A DNA stretch of 64,000 nt, taken from positions 1 through 64,000 of the forward strand of contig BLAL01000321.1 in NCBI GenBank assembly GCA_015698045.1, given 5' to 3'. The notes beneath the pieces are model-generated. The model was not told the DNA's origin, searched no databases, and was given only the letters and a program-made list of their open reading frames with translations. Source of the stretch: Rhizophagus clarus (taxonomy: Eukaryota > Glomeromycota > Glomeromycetes > Glomerales > Glomeraceae). How positions within the stretch are numbered: position 1 is the first letter of the stretch; each line of letters starts with the position of its first letter. Shown one piece after another: positions 47,741-59,208 of this stretch. The position numbers were made by a program, and so were the translations under genes.

Positions 47741-48959
47741 AAAAAAAATAATGTGCCAATCTTACATCGCACAGTCCTATTCTTCGGCAAGAATCTTTCC
47801 AAATACCTTTCTGCATATTTCAGGTGATCGGTCCATATGATGGAGTCTATGCTTTTATCTAGGCCTATTTCTTCGAACAATGTATAAATTTTCTCAGCTT
47901 TCTGAGTTTTTTTTGCACAAGGCGTCTCTTGATATTTCTGGAAGATGTAGACCCAATTATTGAGATCTCTGTTTGTGAAGCAAAATAAGATGTTTTGTAA
48001 TGGAAGCTTCTTGCCTTCTTTTTGTTAAACTTACCATCACTATTTTCTATAATCCCATTGAGCTGACTTCTGAAATCCTTCGCATAGAACACCAACATAA
48101 TATTTCTTCTTGATTTGCACGATTTGCACCATCTTCAGCATTGAAAGCTTTATTATATAACAGAGCTAGATGTTGCAATGCCTCGTCGACGCTAGATTTT
48201 CTGGGACCCGTAATCTCAGAAATTTTGGTCACATTATTTTGTTAAGCTTATCCACACCCTTCCCCTTCTTGCACTTTGAATCCAGTTCGCTACATATCTT
48301 TTCTTCTGATGACGTGCTATTGCATGGATGAGTAGCCGTGTTGAGATCTTGAGACATTTTCTCTTTGGGATATGTTGGAAGGGACTCTTGGATTTGAAGT
48401 TTCTTTCTTTCAATTTTGGCTCCCAATTTCTCTGTCTAATCTCATTACTAACCTTTTTCTTGTGCACTTCATACAAGAAAGCGTCCGTTTCCTTGTCCTC
48501 AAGTAATGAAGTATCCACTAATGGTTTCTCGTGATGTGTTGCCGTGGGCACCTGATCCGCAACCAAATTGAAGTTAGATGAACTGTTGTTAGAAGAATTA
48601 TCATTTAGAGTCTGCTTCTGTTTCACTTTCGTGATTCTATCTCTAAACTCAAATTCCAACTCCTCGATTCTGGCCTTGAGTTTAGCATTCTCAGCATCAC
48701 GCCTCGTTCTCTTTTCCTCAGTCATGCTTAAAGCCTCAACAATCCTGCGCTTAAGTTCACCTCTCTCAGCATCAAACTTTGAGATCTTTCTTTTAAGATC
48801 AGGTATTTCAGCATTTATGGCTTTGAGCTCACCATTCTCAGCCTCGAACTTTAGTGACTTCTCTCTAAGTTTGGGAATCTCAGCATTCTCCTTCCTAAGC
48901 TCTGTAATCTCAGTTAAGAGCTTGGCATTTAATTCCTTTAATGAATCGTTGGATTGCAT
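47741..48959 (-). pseudogene. Decayed member of a coiled-coil multigene family
   Basis: The first 190 codons from 48959 encode a repeated coiled coil with units such as ENGELKAINAEIPDLKRKIS, then a linker and KETDAFLYEVHKKKVSNEIRQRN. I associate this layout with a large lineage-specific family in Rhizophagus. Beyond about 48400 the frame is broken: continuing family-like pieces appear in other frames, ALQHLALLYNKAFNAEDGAN plus ANQEEILCWC (48140-48230), LNGIIENSDGKFNKKKA (48000-48060) and a last piece near 47760-47900. At least three frame changes separate them, so the copy is a pseudogene. GC content is higher than in the surroundings. Confidence 0.6.
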
Positions 48960-51220
48960 GTTCGATAATAATTTTTTTATAAAAGATGAAATAATTCAAA
49001 AGTTTGTTAACGTAGATAAAAAAATGAGGTAATATCCTTATGAATTACTGATTTATTGATGTAAAAAATAAATTACAAGATTCGGTAATATATGAACTTG
49101 CTTTACAAAGTGAAATAGTGCTTTTATACTAAGCCTGCCGGTGTTTTGTTCGTCTAAAGCTAAGATATCTATATACTAACACAATATCTCTGATTTCATT
49201 TGTCCCCAACATCGATATTCTGGATAGAACAAAATGGTCGTCAGTTATGCAAAGTCAGAAATAAATTAACAGTATTAGCCTTAGTAGAACTCACCAAAAG
49301 TTTATGTTCTCCGCCTAATAAGGTCCTTGAAATTCAATAGATATTAGCTTTATAAGGAATCAGAATAAGAAAAAAAAGTTGTATACATGAAAACTTACAT
49401 TAAAGATTTAATTTAGTTATCATTATGACATAATTTAAAATTAATTTTATTGGCTAGTAATTATCGTTGTAGACTAATCCCACTACATAGGACCCGGAAA
49501 CTCATATATGAGATCCAAATTTTTTGAGATCATTACTATTTATAGTAAGCCATTCTTATGGTATATCGATTTTTTTTACCCGTGTGTAACACCTGGGAGT
49601 TTATATATAAGTTTACTACATATTCAATACTGTAATAGTCATTACATTTCGCGAGTTTATCAGTATAAAATAAAGTAAGGTTTTTCCAAGCAAGTTTTTT
49701 CCAAAAAATATTCCTCTCAAAAAAAAATTTTCTGAAATAATGGTGACAATTTTAAAGAAAATTTTCAATAGGCTAAACAAAACAATGTCAGATTGGTGTT
49801 ATTTTATTGAAATTTTCTTTTTATAGTTTGAACTAAATAATTGTTTTGATAGATGAAACTTCAAAGTTTAGTAAAAATTCTGAAAATATCCTTCATATAT
49901 GGGCTAAAAATTTATGTGAAAAATACAAACATGAAGAATACTGCTCTGATGAAGTTTTCAAGGATCCTTTATTTTTAATTGAATGGGATAATACCAAAAT
50001 AAACTCTTGAACAACTATCAATCCTGCAAACATAAAAATGGTTTTGATTAATCATATGTATATAAATATTACATCACTGAAGATTTATTGTGTAAAACAT
50101 TATATAAAGCAACTATTTGTCTGATTGTTCTAACTTTTCCTTGATTAGTAATTTGTGAACAGACTGGTTGTTCACTATTTTCTCAATAAGCTCCTTCAGA
50201 CTGTGCATTTGCTTTTGACAGCTGCCAAAATTTACTAATTATGATTGCAGTTCTTACGGCCAATAATTGGTCTAAACATGATATCAACATGCCAAATGTT
50301 GGTAGATGCTTTGAAATTAGTATACCTAAAAAGGGAAAACTGGATGTTGTCAAACATTTCATTTTCAAATTTCAATATTTAAAGTCAATAGGTGTTGAAT
50401 TACACTGATGACATTTAAAATTGCTATAATTTTCTCTGTTTTTTTTATTATCAGCTTTTCTAAAAAAATGATTTACAATCTACTATATTATTCTAGAAAG
50501 AAATTTAATTACTAATTCAATTATTATTTTGTGTATTAAAACAAATTAATAAAATCATATTGTGAATAAAATTTTATTATAAAATGACAAATTAAATAAA
50601 TAATTAATATTTTCAAGGCAGGATATGCAGATCCTAAGTAAGTCGAATTTTCATGTCATATTATTTCACATTATTTTTTTCTATTGCTAATTATAACTGA
50701 AATAATCTATTTCAAAAATGTTCATATATTTGTATCACTCTTACTTATATAAAGTTTTAAATTTTACAAGAAAACTTCTCCAAGATATATAATTACCTCA
50801 AGAACATTCAAAAAATTTTGTAATTATGTGATAAAATTATCAATTATTTTCTAAAATATTACCAAAATATTTTTTTTTTGAATAAAACTTGTAATTAAAT
50901 TTTATACACTTTATAAAATCATATATGATCTATAATTTTACATTCTTTACAAATTTACTTAGTATTATTTTTAGTTTTTTACAGTCCTCTCTCAATATAA
51001 CAAACCCTACGTCCTGACTGATCAGGTTTCTTTATAAGAAAATTTGTTAACGTTATAATGAATTATTTAGTATAGTATACTAAATTTTTTGGTATAAGTA
51101 TATTGGATATACAGGTCATGTGATTTGCTGATCTACATAACTAATATACCAATTTGAACACTTTTTTTATTAAAAAATTTTTATTTTTTTATAGAAAATA
51201 GATCTTTCAGCTACGGCTTC
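48960..51220. other. Spacer with possible gene fragments
   Basis: A plus-strand frame near 49850-50010 reads NILHIWAKNLCEKYKHEEY then VFKDPLFLIEWDNTK, and minus-strand frames at 50110-50390 read FKASTNIWHVDIMFRPIIG and MHSLKELIEKIVNNQSVHKL. These have coding-like composition but stop quickly and cannot be linked. They are probably debris of one or two old genes. The rest is AT-rich. Confidence 0.35.
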
Positions 51221-51224
51221 TAGA

Positions 51225-51744
51225 TAAATCAGTAAGTTTAAATTATTTTTTTAATATTTTTTTATTTTTTATTATTAATTTAGTACAAGAACATTTTTAT
51301 TAATGTTCTTTCTTTTTATTTTTTTGTAAAAACAGATTTTTTAGAGCGTTCCTGAAGGTAAATGAAGTAAAGAAGATGATTTTTTTTTATTTTAATATAT
51401 AAAAATGTTTATTAATGTTCTTTTTTTTTATTTTTTGTAAGAACAGATTTTTCAGAGCATTCCAAAAGATAAATAGAGTAAAAAAAAACAATTTTTTTTT
51501 ATTTTAATATGTAAGAATATTTATTAACATTCTTCTTTTTTATTTTTTGTAAGAACAGATCTTTTAGAGCGTTTTTAAAGGTAAATAGAATAAAGAAATG
51601 AGTTTTTTTTTATTTTAATATATAAAAATATTTATTAACGTTCTTTTTTTATTTTTGTAGGAATAGATCTTTCAGAGTGTCTCTAAAGATAAACAGGGTA
51701 AAGGAAAGATTAATTTTAATATTCTATATAAAAATGTTTATTAA
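51225..51744 (+). repeat. Second microexon-like tandem array, left part (about five units)
   Basis: Units of about 110-118 bp each hold a T-rich tract, TGTAAGAACAG, a block such as ATCTTTCAGAGCGTTCCTAA, GGTAAATAG, an AT spacer and an inverted repeat of the type GAACATTAATAAACATT. The block sequence differs from the 22-24 kb array, but the order of elements and the AACGTT-type inverted repeat are the same. It is interrupted at TTAA 51741-51744 by the transposon below and resumes at 56169. Confidence 0.75.
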
Positions 51745-52038
51745 TTCGTGATACGTGAGTCAACTGCAAAAAATTTATATTTAATTTTGGTGCAAATTTT
51801 TGTCGATCACTAATTAATTTTCAGTGAACGCCACTTTTCATCCCAGAATAACCGCACTTAAAATTAACTTTAAATTCAACAAATATTTGTAACACATGAC
51901 GTTTATTCTAACGTTTTCAATAATATATTTTTTAAAAAAATTTTATTAAAAAATTTTTTACTTTTATTTGACGCTTCGCCAGATTCTCACCTAAAATACC
52001 TACACTACAGATATATAAAGTACAAATATGTGTTGTTT

Positions 52039-52695
52039 TTAAACCTCTTCAAGTACCACTTGAGCACTTTTTTCACGCAACTGTGCTGCATAACGAGTTA
52101 TCCAACCCTGTATAGTTGTTACTTTCGGTATGTCTGAACTCTCAATTTCTCCTTCTTGCGCTCTTAAAGTCAATAAATTCCACATATCTTGGGCAGTCAT
52201 TCGGTAACTCTTGTCAACATTTCCAGCCAAAAAACATTCTTCTAAAATAGCTGAAATTCTTTTTTTTATACGTTTTCCACTACCCTTTTTTCCATATTTT
52301 TGAGCTTCTTTTGTTGCCCAGCCACTTGATAATGGAAATTCAGTCATATCTAAAGGTGGTCTACAATGTATAAAATATTCAATCTTTGTTATCTCTTTGA
52401 AGAGAATTTATCAAATTTACCTTGTAGTATATTCTTTATGCGACATACTACGATTTCTCAAACATAATCCTAAATAAAATGAAGTTAGAAATATTTCATA
52501 ACAGGTAAAGTACTGCAGACAGTATATATAATTACCTTTATTTTCTAAGGTTTCATTCGTCAATTCTTTGTCCAAAATTTCTACTAATTTTCGTCTCTTA
52601 TTTTGATTTTCATAATCAATTTTTCGATTTTGCAATTCATTTGTTAATTCTTGTAGTGGCAATCTTTTTAGACAAAGTCCTAGTATATTGATCAT
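52039..52695 (-). CDS. Transposon-encoded SAP-domain protein, 176 aa
   Basis: Exons 52695-52536, 52469-52421 and 52360-52039 join to 531 nt. Residues about 10-45 (LPLQELTNELQNRKIDYE, then RRKLVEIL) fit the SAP motif, a helix-turn-helix-like module that binds AT-rich/scaffold DNA. The second half has WATKEAQKYGKKGSGKRIKK and MTAQDMWNLLTLRAQEGEI, then IPKVTTIQGWITRY, a basic, helical region of the kind seen at the C-terminus of some transposase-like proteins. It starts 105 bp after the stop of the transposase gene on the same strand, so it could be a separate accessory DNA-binding protein. No damage is seen. Confidence 0.7.
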
Positions 52696-52799
52696 TAGGG
52701 ATATAGGAGTTTTGACATAAAAGAACGTAAAATAAGCATGGTAAGTGAAAGAGTCTGAACTTTTATTGGAAATAAAAAAACTAATATACTAAACAATAT

Positions 52800-55700
52800 T
52801 TAGTAATTTGTTGATAAAAAAAATTTTTTGTTATACAATTTCATTGCAGTTATTGAACTACTATCCAGAATTATCACTTTACCTGATGCGTGTGGAATTG
52901 GAATTTTCCATGGGGATTTTGGTTCTGTTGACTCAGAGACTTGTGGTAATGGTTGATTAATTTCACCTTTTGCGAATTTTTGAATCTGGGCAGGAGAAAA
53001 TGATGTCCAATTTCCAACATTTGGCATAGCTCGTGCTTTTATATATCCCGCATCTTCACCTTCAATTGGCCAGGTCCATTCAAACCAATTGGATATCCCT
53101 GGTATAGTCATAGACTTTCCTTTACTTTCTATCAATGAGTTGTTATTATTAATTAGTATGAATAGTAATAAACACTCTAAATAAATATAGTGTTTACCTT
53201 TAGTTCGATTTGGCTCTATATGGGCAACTGAAGTACCAGCAATATTCTTAATAGCTACTGTGATGTCATTACCTTCTTGGATTTCACCACCAATTCGAAC
53301 AAATTGTTTTATTGAAAGGGATATCTAATGGTTTATCAGTTATTACAAGTCAGTTTGATTCTTTTTTTTTTAAAAAAAAAAGTTTTTATTACCAACCTGA
53401 GCATGATGCGAATCTACAGTGGTTTTAGCCTCACCAGCCTCCAAAAATATCCATTTTTTTACTTGAATTCCATACCATTCATGCCATTTGCTCATAATAA
53501 TCATAAGTTCTGAGTTGTGATAATGTGGACCATTATCAGAGATTATACTAATCCACTTTGGTTTGACATCTAAATTTTCTATCACAGAATGCAGGGAACA
53601 TGCAGAAAACCATGCATCTTGGCGAGCATCCGTGGACCAATGGTCTATAGCTTGTATATTAATTTCAAAGCTTTCTTTGGATTTGGTATATAACAGAACT
53701 GTATGTAACGCCCAGCCCTTTTTTCCAAAAAATTCTTGTTTTGTTTCACGTGATGTTTTAAGCAATATTTTCATCTTATAATCAACTACTAATAGTGCAC
53801 CATCTTCATTTAAATCTAGAAGGGCTGCATTAAATTGTGCATTCAAATAAGTTTTTCGAGCTTGATGTGCAAGATAATAAAGTATACGATTTTGGTACTC
53901 TTGGATTTCTTCATGGTAAGATAAATCCAAATTATCTTTCAAATCCTGAAAAAACTTGAAAATTTTTTGACATTCGTTGCAAACATGGGTATGATGTTCA
54001 TTACACTCACCAAATGCATATAATAAACAATGATTTATGCATGGGTCATGAGTTGTTATTCCATGATCAGTTACAACTAAATGTTCTTCATATTCTTTCT
54101 TTAAATAGCGTTTTAAAAAATAGCAATGTTCGGAAAAAATATTCTATAAATTCATTGTTCAAGATTAGAATGTATGTATATATCAAAATTTTTTAGTAAA
54201 CTTTGTTTTTACCTGTAGATTGGTATTATTTATTTTTTCTTTTATTAGATTTATAATATCTTCAAAAGTTTCATATCCATACATACTACATGTAGAACAT
54301 AATCCTCCAAGATCTTCTCGGTAAATATATTGGTGACCCATCAATTGAGTGTAAAATGTTGTGCGTTTAATTCCATTTGGAAAAGATTCCTTGAATTTTT
54401 CCCATAATATATTTTTTGTATTTTTTAAATAAACTACCGGTTGTCCTGTTTTAGCATCAGTTTTATAGGAGCTCATAATAACATGAGCTTTATCTTGAAA
54501 AAATGAATCAAATTGTTGTTTTTGTTCAGAAGTAATTCTTTTGACTTTTCTGACAGGTTTTTCCAATACTACACAACCAGGACCATTAATTCTGGCATAT
54601 TTTTTCGCCTCAAAAATAGTGCCTTGTGCAACCTATACAAATTATAAGGGTAAATATAATTCAAAAAAATTTTTTACGAATATTTGGTTATACTTACTTT
54701 TAATTTTTCCATCAAAATATTATAAGAAAATTTCTCAGCTATAATGGAAAGAATCCTTCTTTTCCCATCATAACCCTTTTTATTAGATTCTAACGCTTGA
54801 CTAAAACACTTCCAGAAAATATCCCCATCATTGCGATACTGTTCAGGAAATGGATGTAAAAATCCGGACGTATACAAAAAATGCAAAATTTCACGATCAC
54901 ATGATGGATCACCAGATCGCGTTCAAAATTCATACTAAAAAAAATAAAAGTAAGAATTTATTATAACATTTATAAATATATTTTCTCAAAAAAACTTACT
55001 GGTGAAATATCTTTTGTATAAGGTGTGATATTGGTACATCCAGCATGGCTTAACATCGCACGCCATGCACGCATTTCTCTTTCTTTAATTATATAGTTTA
55101 GTGGATAGAGTTTTTTTAAAGTGGTGGTAATTTCAACTACAGTTTTCGTTTCATTATACCATTCAATAAAAAATTCATTCCAATTAATAGAAGATAATGT
55201 AAATCTTCGCAAATGATAATTCCACAAGGCTTGCATTTTATCAATAATATGCCATTCTTCAGGTGGGCATCTTGGTATAAGTTGTGTTTGAATAAATGTT
55301 TGAATTTGAGGATGACTAATTCCAAATAAATCAACACCTCTATGTTCTCGTAATACACCAACTTTTTGCCACACATCATTAGGACTATTACCAATATATG
55401 TATATCGCAACTCAAAATTTTGATACATTTTTATAATTGAATTTTTTTTATTTATTTCTTGTACAAATAAAGTTCGATCTTTGTTTGCTCCAATTGAATA
55501 ATAAAATGATGATTTAAACCCTGGACCCGCATAATATAATTGCTCGTCTGAAGATATACCAATTCCATATACAAACAACCAGAATTTTCCAAGAAAACAA
55601 CAAAATGGATGAAAATTAATATTCTTCAAAAGTTGTTCTCCAATTTCCATTTTATCATGACCCATAATAAGAGAACCAGAAAACCTAGTATTGCTTTTAA

Positions 55701-56019
55701 ACACTTGTTGATAAAGTGTAGTTATCGCGGCTGAAGGATTATTAAAAACAGCACTTTTTAAATCTCCTGCTTCACAAATATATCCTGGCTGTTGCAAAGA
55801 ACCAGTATGGCCTTGAATAACAATAATAAAAAATTGTACATTTTGAAGAATGACTAAGGTTTTCATATTTATACGAATAGGATAAAAATTTGGAGTTTCA
55901 GTTGCATTTTTTATAGATCGCGTTTCCCACCAATCTCGAGAAAATGGTCCATAATGAAAGTTTTCATCTATACGACCAAGAGAAACTAAATTAACTTGAT
56001 ATTCTTTTCGTTTACCCAT
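52800..56019 (-). CDS. FY-rich region fused to zinc-cluster/DDE transposase, about 959 codons, one nonsense codon
   Basis: Exons 56019-55000, 54934-54698, 54632-54213, 54143-53397, 53324-53198 and 53128-52800 join in phase. Residues about 85-250 resemble an FYRN/FYRC pair: FYYSIGANKDRTLF, then GNSPNDVWQKVGVLREHRGV and DLFGISHPQIQTFI. Residues about 560-620 are Cys/His-rich (HDPCINHC, ECNEHHTHVCNEC), a likely zinc site. The DDE core has Asp in LLVVDYKMK (about 680), Asp in ISDNGPHYHN (about 762) and Glu in FLEAGEAKTTVD (about 794 or 797). A block NWFEWTWPIEGEDAGYIKAR follows near the end. Codon 344, just after the first intron, is TGA; otherwise the frame is open. Alternatively the 5' exon ends there as a separate 343-aa FYR protein. 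Confidence 0.7.
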
Positions 56020-56168
56020 TATTTAACGCGTATTTGACTAATAGTTTGAGGTTATATTATCTAAGAAGTATGAGATTCTCCAACATTGTAAAATTAATAG
56101 TGATTATTATCACCGCTGATCTATAATAATGATCGACATTTTTTTGCAGTTGACTCACGTATCACGAA

Positions 56169-56300
56169 TTAACGTTCTTTTTTTCTTTTTTGTAAGAATG
56201 GATCTTTTGGAGCATCTCTGAAGATAAATGGGATAAAAGAAGGGGTTTGATTTTAATATTCTGTATAAGAACGTTTATTAATGTTCTTATTGACAAAAAT
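56169..56300 (+). repeat. Second microexon-like array, right part
   Basis: Resumes with AACGTTCTTTTTTTC, TGTAAGAATGGATCTTTTGG, a GATAAATGGGAT donor-like stretch and ends at the inverted repeat GAACGTTTATTAATGTTC. It is continuous with 51225-51744 if the transposon is removed. Confidence 0.75.
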
Positions 56301-57710
56301 AAATTTTCATTGTATTAAAAAAAATTTATTATAATAATAATTTGTTATAAGAAGGATCATTTTATATATGCCATTCTGTGCACTTTATTTTGTACTATGT
56401 TATATAGTAAATAAATAGTAAACTTTGTTATATCAAGGTTTTTTCATATTTAAAAATCGGTACCACATGGATAGTCTGTTATATCATATATTTGCTATAT
56501 CGAGGTTCACTATAAAGAAAGTTGACTGTATATATATTTTTTCAAAATAATAAATTTTGCTAAAAATAACATTTAAAACTCTTTTTGTTATTCTAAATAA
56601 GGTTATTTAAAATACAAAAATATAATTATATATCTGATTTTAAAACTGTATAAAGTATATGTTAAATCTTCTTTGAAATATAAAAAAAATGTTTTTCTTT
56701 ATTATTAAATTAATCAATAATTTTAAAAAATGATCAATAATTTTATTCCATAATTGCAAAATTTTTTAAGATACCCTTAAGGTAGTAATATTGTGTCAGT
56801 TAGACAAAATTAATAATATTAATTACAGTTTATATTGTTGGAAAAATCAATTGTAAGAATATTTTAAACTAATTTTCATATGATAATATATTGTATACAT
56901 GAAGATGAAGTCAATTTTAATTTACAATTTTCTGTGCAGATTATCAATGCTTAATTTGATCTGTAGATGTACAATGATCTCATTTTATGAAAGGTCAATA
57001 TTATTTTTCAAAAATAAAAAATGAAAAATTAATCACTATTTATTTTTTATTCCTATAAATAGAAAATAATAAGGGTTGTTCAAAAATACAAGAATATAAA
57101 TTATATTGTTATCCAAATTTCATTTTTTTAACAAAAATGAAGAACATATCAATTCTATTTATGTTAAAATTTGAATCATCTTTAAACACATTTTAAACAA
57201 TTGCCATTCACAAATAATCAATATAGTTATTAAGTAAATCATCAAACTCTTTTTGGAATTTGTTCACATATATGTTGAGTTTTTTTTTAAACTTCAACTT
57301 CAAACCAATTAAATATATTTGATATTATAGAAAGATAGTAGTAATTATATCAAAATTTAGAAGATACTGTATATTAGATACATCCTTATACTATACCATT
57401 GCAAAAGAAACATAGTAAAATTTCCTTAAACCCATTCTTATGTCTAATTCTTATCCAATTCATAAGATTCAGGTTTCATAAGTGATATTTGTATTCCAAT
57501 TCTATTAATCTGATTGATCTGTCATATTATCATGATTATCATGATTATTATGATTATTATAACTATTATGATCATTTTAACTATCACAACTATCACGATT
57601 ATTACGACTATTATAACTATTATAACTATTATGATCAAGCAATTTTTAATTTCAATAGTATGAAATATCTAATAAAAAATTTTTTTATTTTCTAAGAATT
57701 CATATAAAAA
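56301..57710. other. AT-rich spacer, no gene seen
   Basis: Includes a trinucleotide-like run of ATTATGATTATTATAACT words at 57525-57635 that opens a Tyr/His-rich chance frame. No gene. Confidence 0.5.
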
Positions 57711-57714
57711 GAGT

Positions 57715-58065
57715 TCATATAGGATATTTGATAGAAAAATTTTTTTAAGAGATTTTCTAAGAGTTCATATAGAAAAGGTTTGTTAGATATCTTTAATAGA
57801 AAATTTTTTTAAGAAATTTTCTAAAAGTTCATATGAAAGAATTTGCATAGAATATCTAATAGAAAATTTTTTTGTGAAATTTTTTAAAAGTTTCTATAAA
57901 AGAGTTTGTATAGGATATTTAATAAGAAATTTTTTTTTAAGAGATTTTTTAAGATTCATATAAAATATTTTAAATAAATAGATTTTTTTTTATTTCTAAG
58001 AGTTTATATAGAAAGAGTTCATATAGAATATCTGATAGAAAATTTTTTTTAAAAGATTTTTTAAG
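57715..58065. repeat. About 60-65-bp tandem repeat, five to six copies
   Basis: Units built from GTTCATATAGAATATCTGAT plus AGAAAATTTTTTTAAGAGAT, increasingly drifted. Confidence 0.75.
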
Positions 58066-58214
58066 AATTTGTAATATAAGCATTAGACAAAATTTGTATC
58101 AAATTATATTATGAAAGTGAGAAATGAAAAAAATAACATGTAAAATTATTAGCATGTAATAAGAAATATACTATGCAGATTTTCAATAAATAATAATCAG
58201 CTAATAGAATATCA

Positions 58215-58545
58215 ATCAGTCACTCATCAATATTACCTTTCTTGAAGTACACAAAGGTAGTAGATTTTGTCTTTATATAACTAGTGATACTTTTGATAAC
58301 TTCAATTTGATGGTTATATTGCCAAAGATAGTGAGTTTCTGAACTATTGATTATGCTGTACAAGGAGCAATGTTTTTTAAATATTAATAATACTTTTTTA
58401 GAATATATGAAGGCATGAATTCTGTCTTTGCATAACCAGCAATACTTCTAATGACTTCAATTTAATGGTTATACTGTTAAGAACAGTAAATTCTATATTA
58501 TTGGCTATATTGTATAAGGAGTATTAAAAGTTTTATTGAATAATA
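58215..58545. repeat. Two-copy tandem duplication of about 165 bp
   Basis: GTAGATTTTGTCTTTATATA...ACTTCAATTTGATGGTTATA and TGAATTCTGTCTTTGCATAA...ACTTCAATTTAATGGTTATA are diverged copies, ending GTACAAGGAGCAA and GTATAAGGAGTAT. Confidence 0.7.
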
Positions 58546-59200
58546 TTAACAATTTTTTGCAAAGAAAATTGATTCAAATATTTGAAGTAGATGAAATTTT
58601 ATTAATAATTTTTAGATAAATAGTAAATCAGAAATGCTAAAGAAGCAAATAAAATGTGTGATGCTATTAAAAAGGAAATGATTACATGGATCCTAAACCA
58701 TTTAATGTAAGTCCTAGTATAAAGTTACTTCTTTGCTCTTTTACATTTTAGAAAAATATTTATAGTTAACATATCCTTATATTCTTTTACTACACAAAAT
58801 AAATTATTCTTATAATTGATTATATTTAAAAGAACCTTTATGATATTAATTTCTTTACCTTTATTAAAAATTTCAAATACTGAAAAACAGAAGAAAATTA
58901 GCATAAAATCATTATTTGAGTGCCTTAAAAAATTTGTCTAATGCTTCTAACAATCAGATTAAAATTTATACTAAAAGAAGAAAAAAAGAAACTATAATAA
59001 ATTGGGTATTTGTTTATACTGTATATTTTATTATAATCTGAATATCTGATATTGAAATTTCAGTTTTTTTTATAGTCATTAAAGTTGCATAAGAAACAAC
59101 TTGAGAATTTCTAGTTAAATGTTGAATTATATTTAGATCTTAAAATTTTTTGATTTACTTATAATAACATCCTCCTTCTATTGACTGATACCATCCTATT
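58546..59200. other. AT-rich spacer, no gene seen
   Basis: No supported frame or repeat. Confidence 0.5.
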
Positions 59201-59208
59201 CCTATAAT

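Larger units (their letters stand above)
51745..56168 (-). mobile_element. DNA transposon of 4.4 kb with TTAA duplication; FYR-DDE and SAP genes
   Basis: The first 29 bases (from TTCGTGATACGTGAGTCAAC) are an identical inverted copy of the last 29. TTAA flanks both sides (51741-51744 and 56169-56172). The interrupted array shows what the empty site looked like: GTTTATTAACGTTC in one piece. A subterminal TGTCGATCA also recurs at both ends. Two minus-strand genes fill the element, at 56019-52800 and 52695-52039. TTAA duplications are known from piggyBac and Kolobok, but the ends and protein resemble neither clearly. Identical ends and a single nonsense codon argue for recent activity. Confidence 0.85.

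Noticed and set aside
48568-49032. Plus-strand Ser/Leu-rich frame
   Set aside because: Antisense of the coiled-coil pseudogene.
57489-57695. Tyr/His/Asp-rich frame
   Set aside because: Caused by an ATTATGATTATT-type simple repeat.
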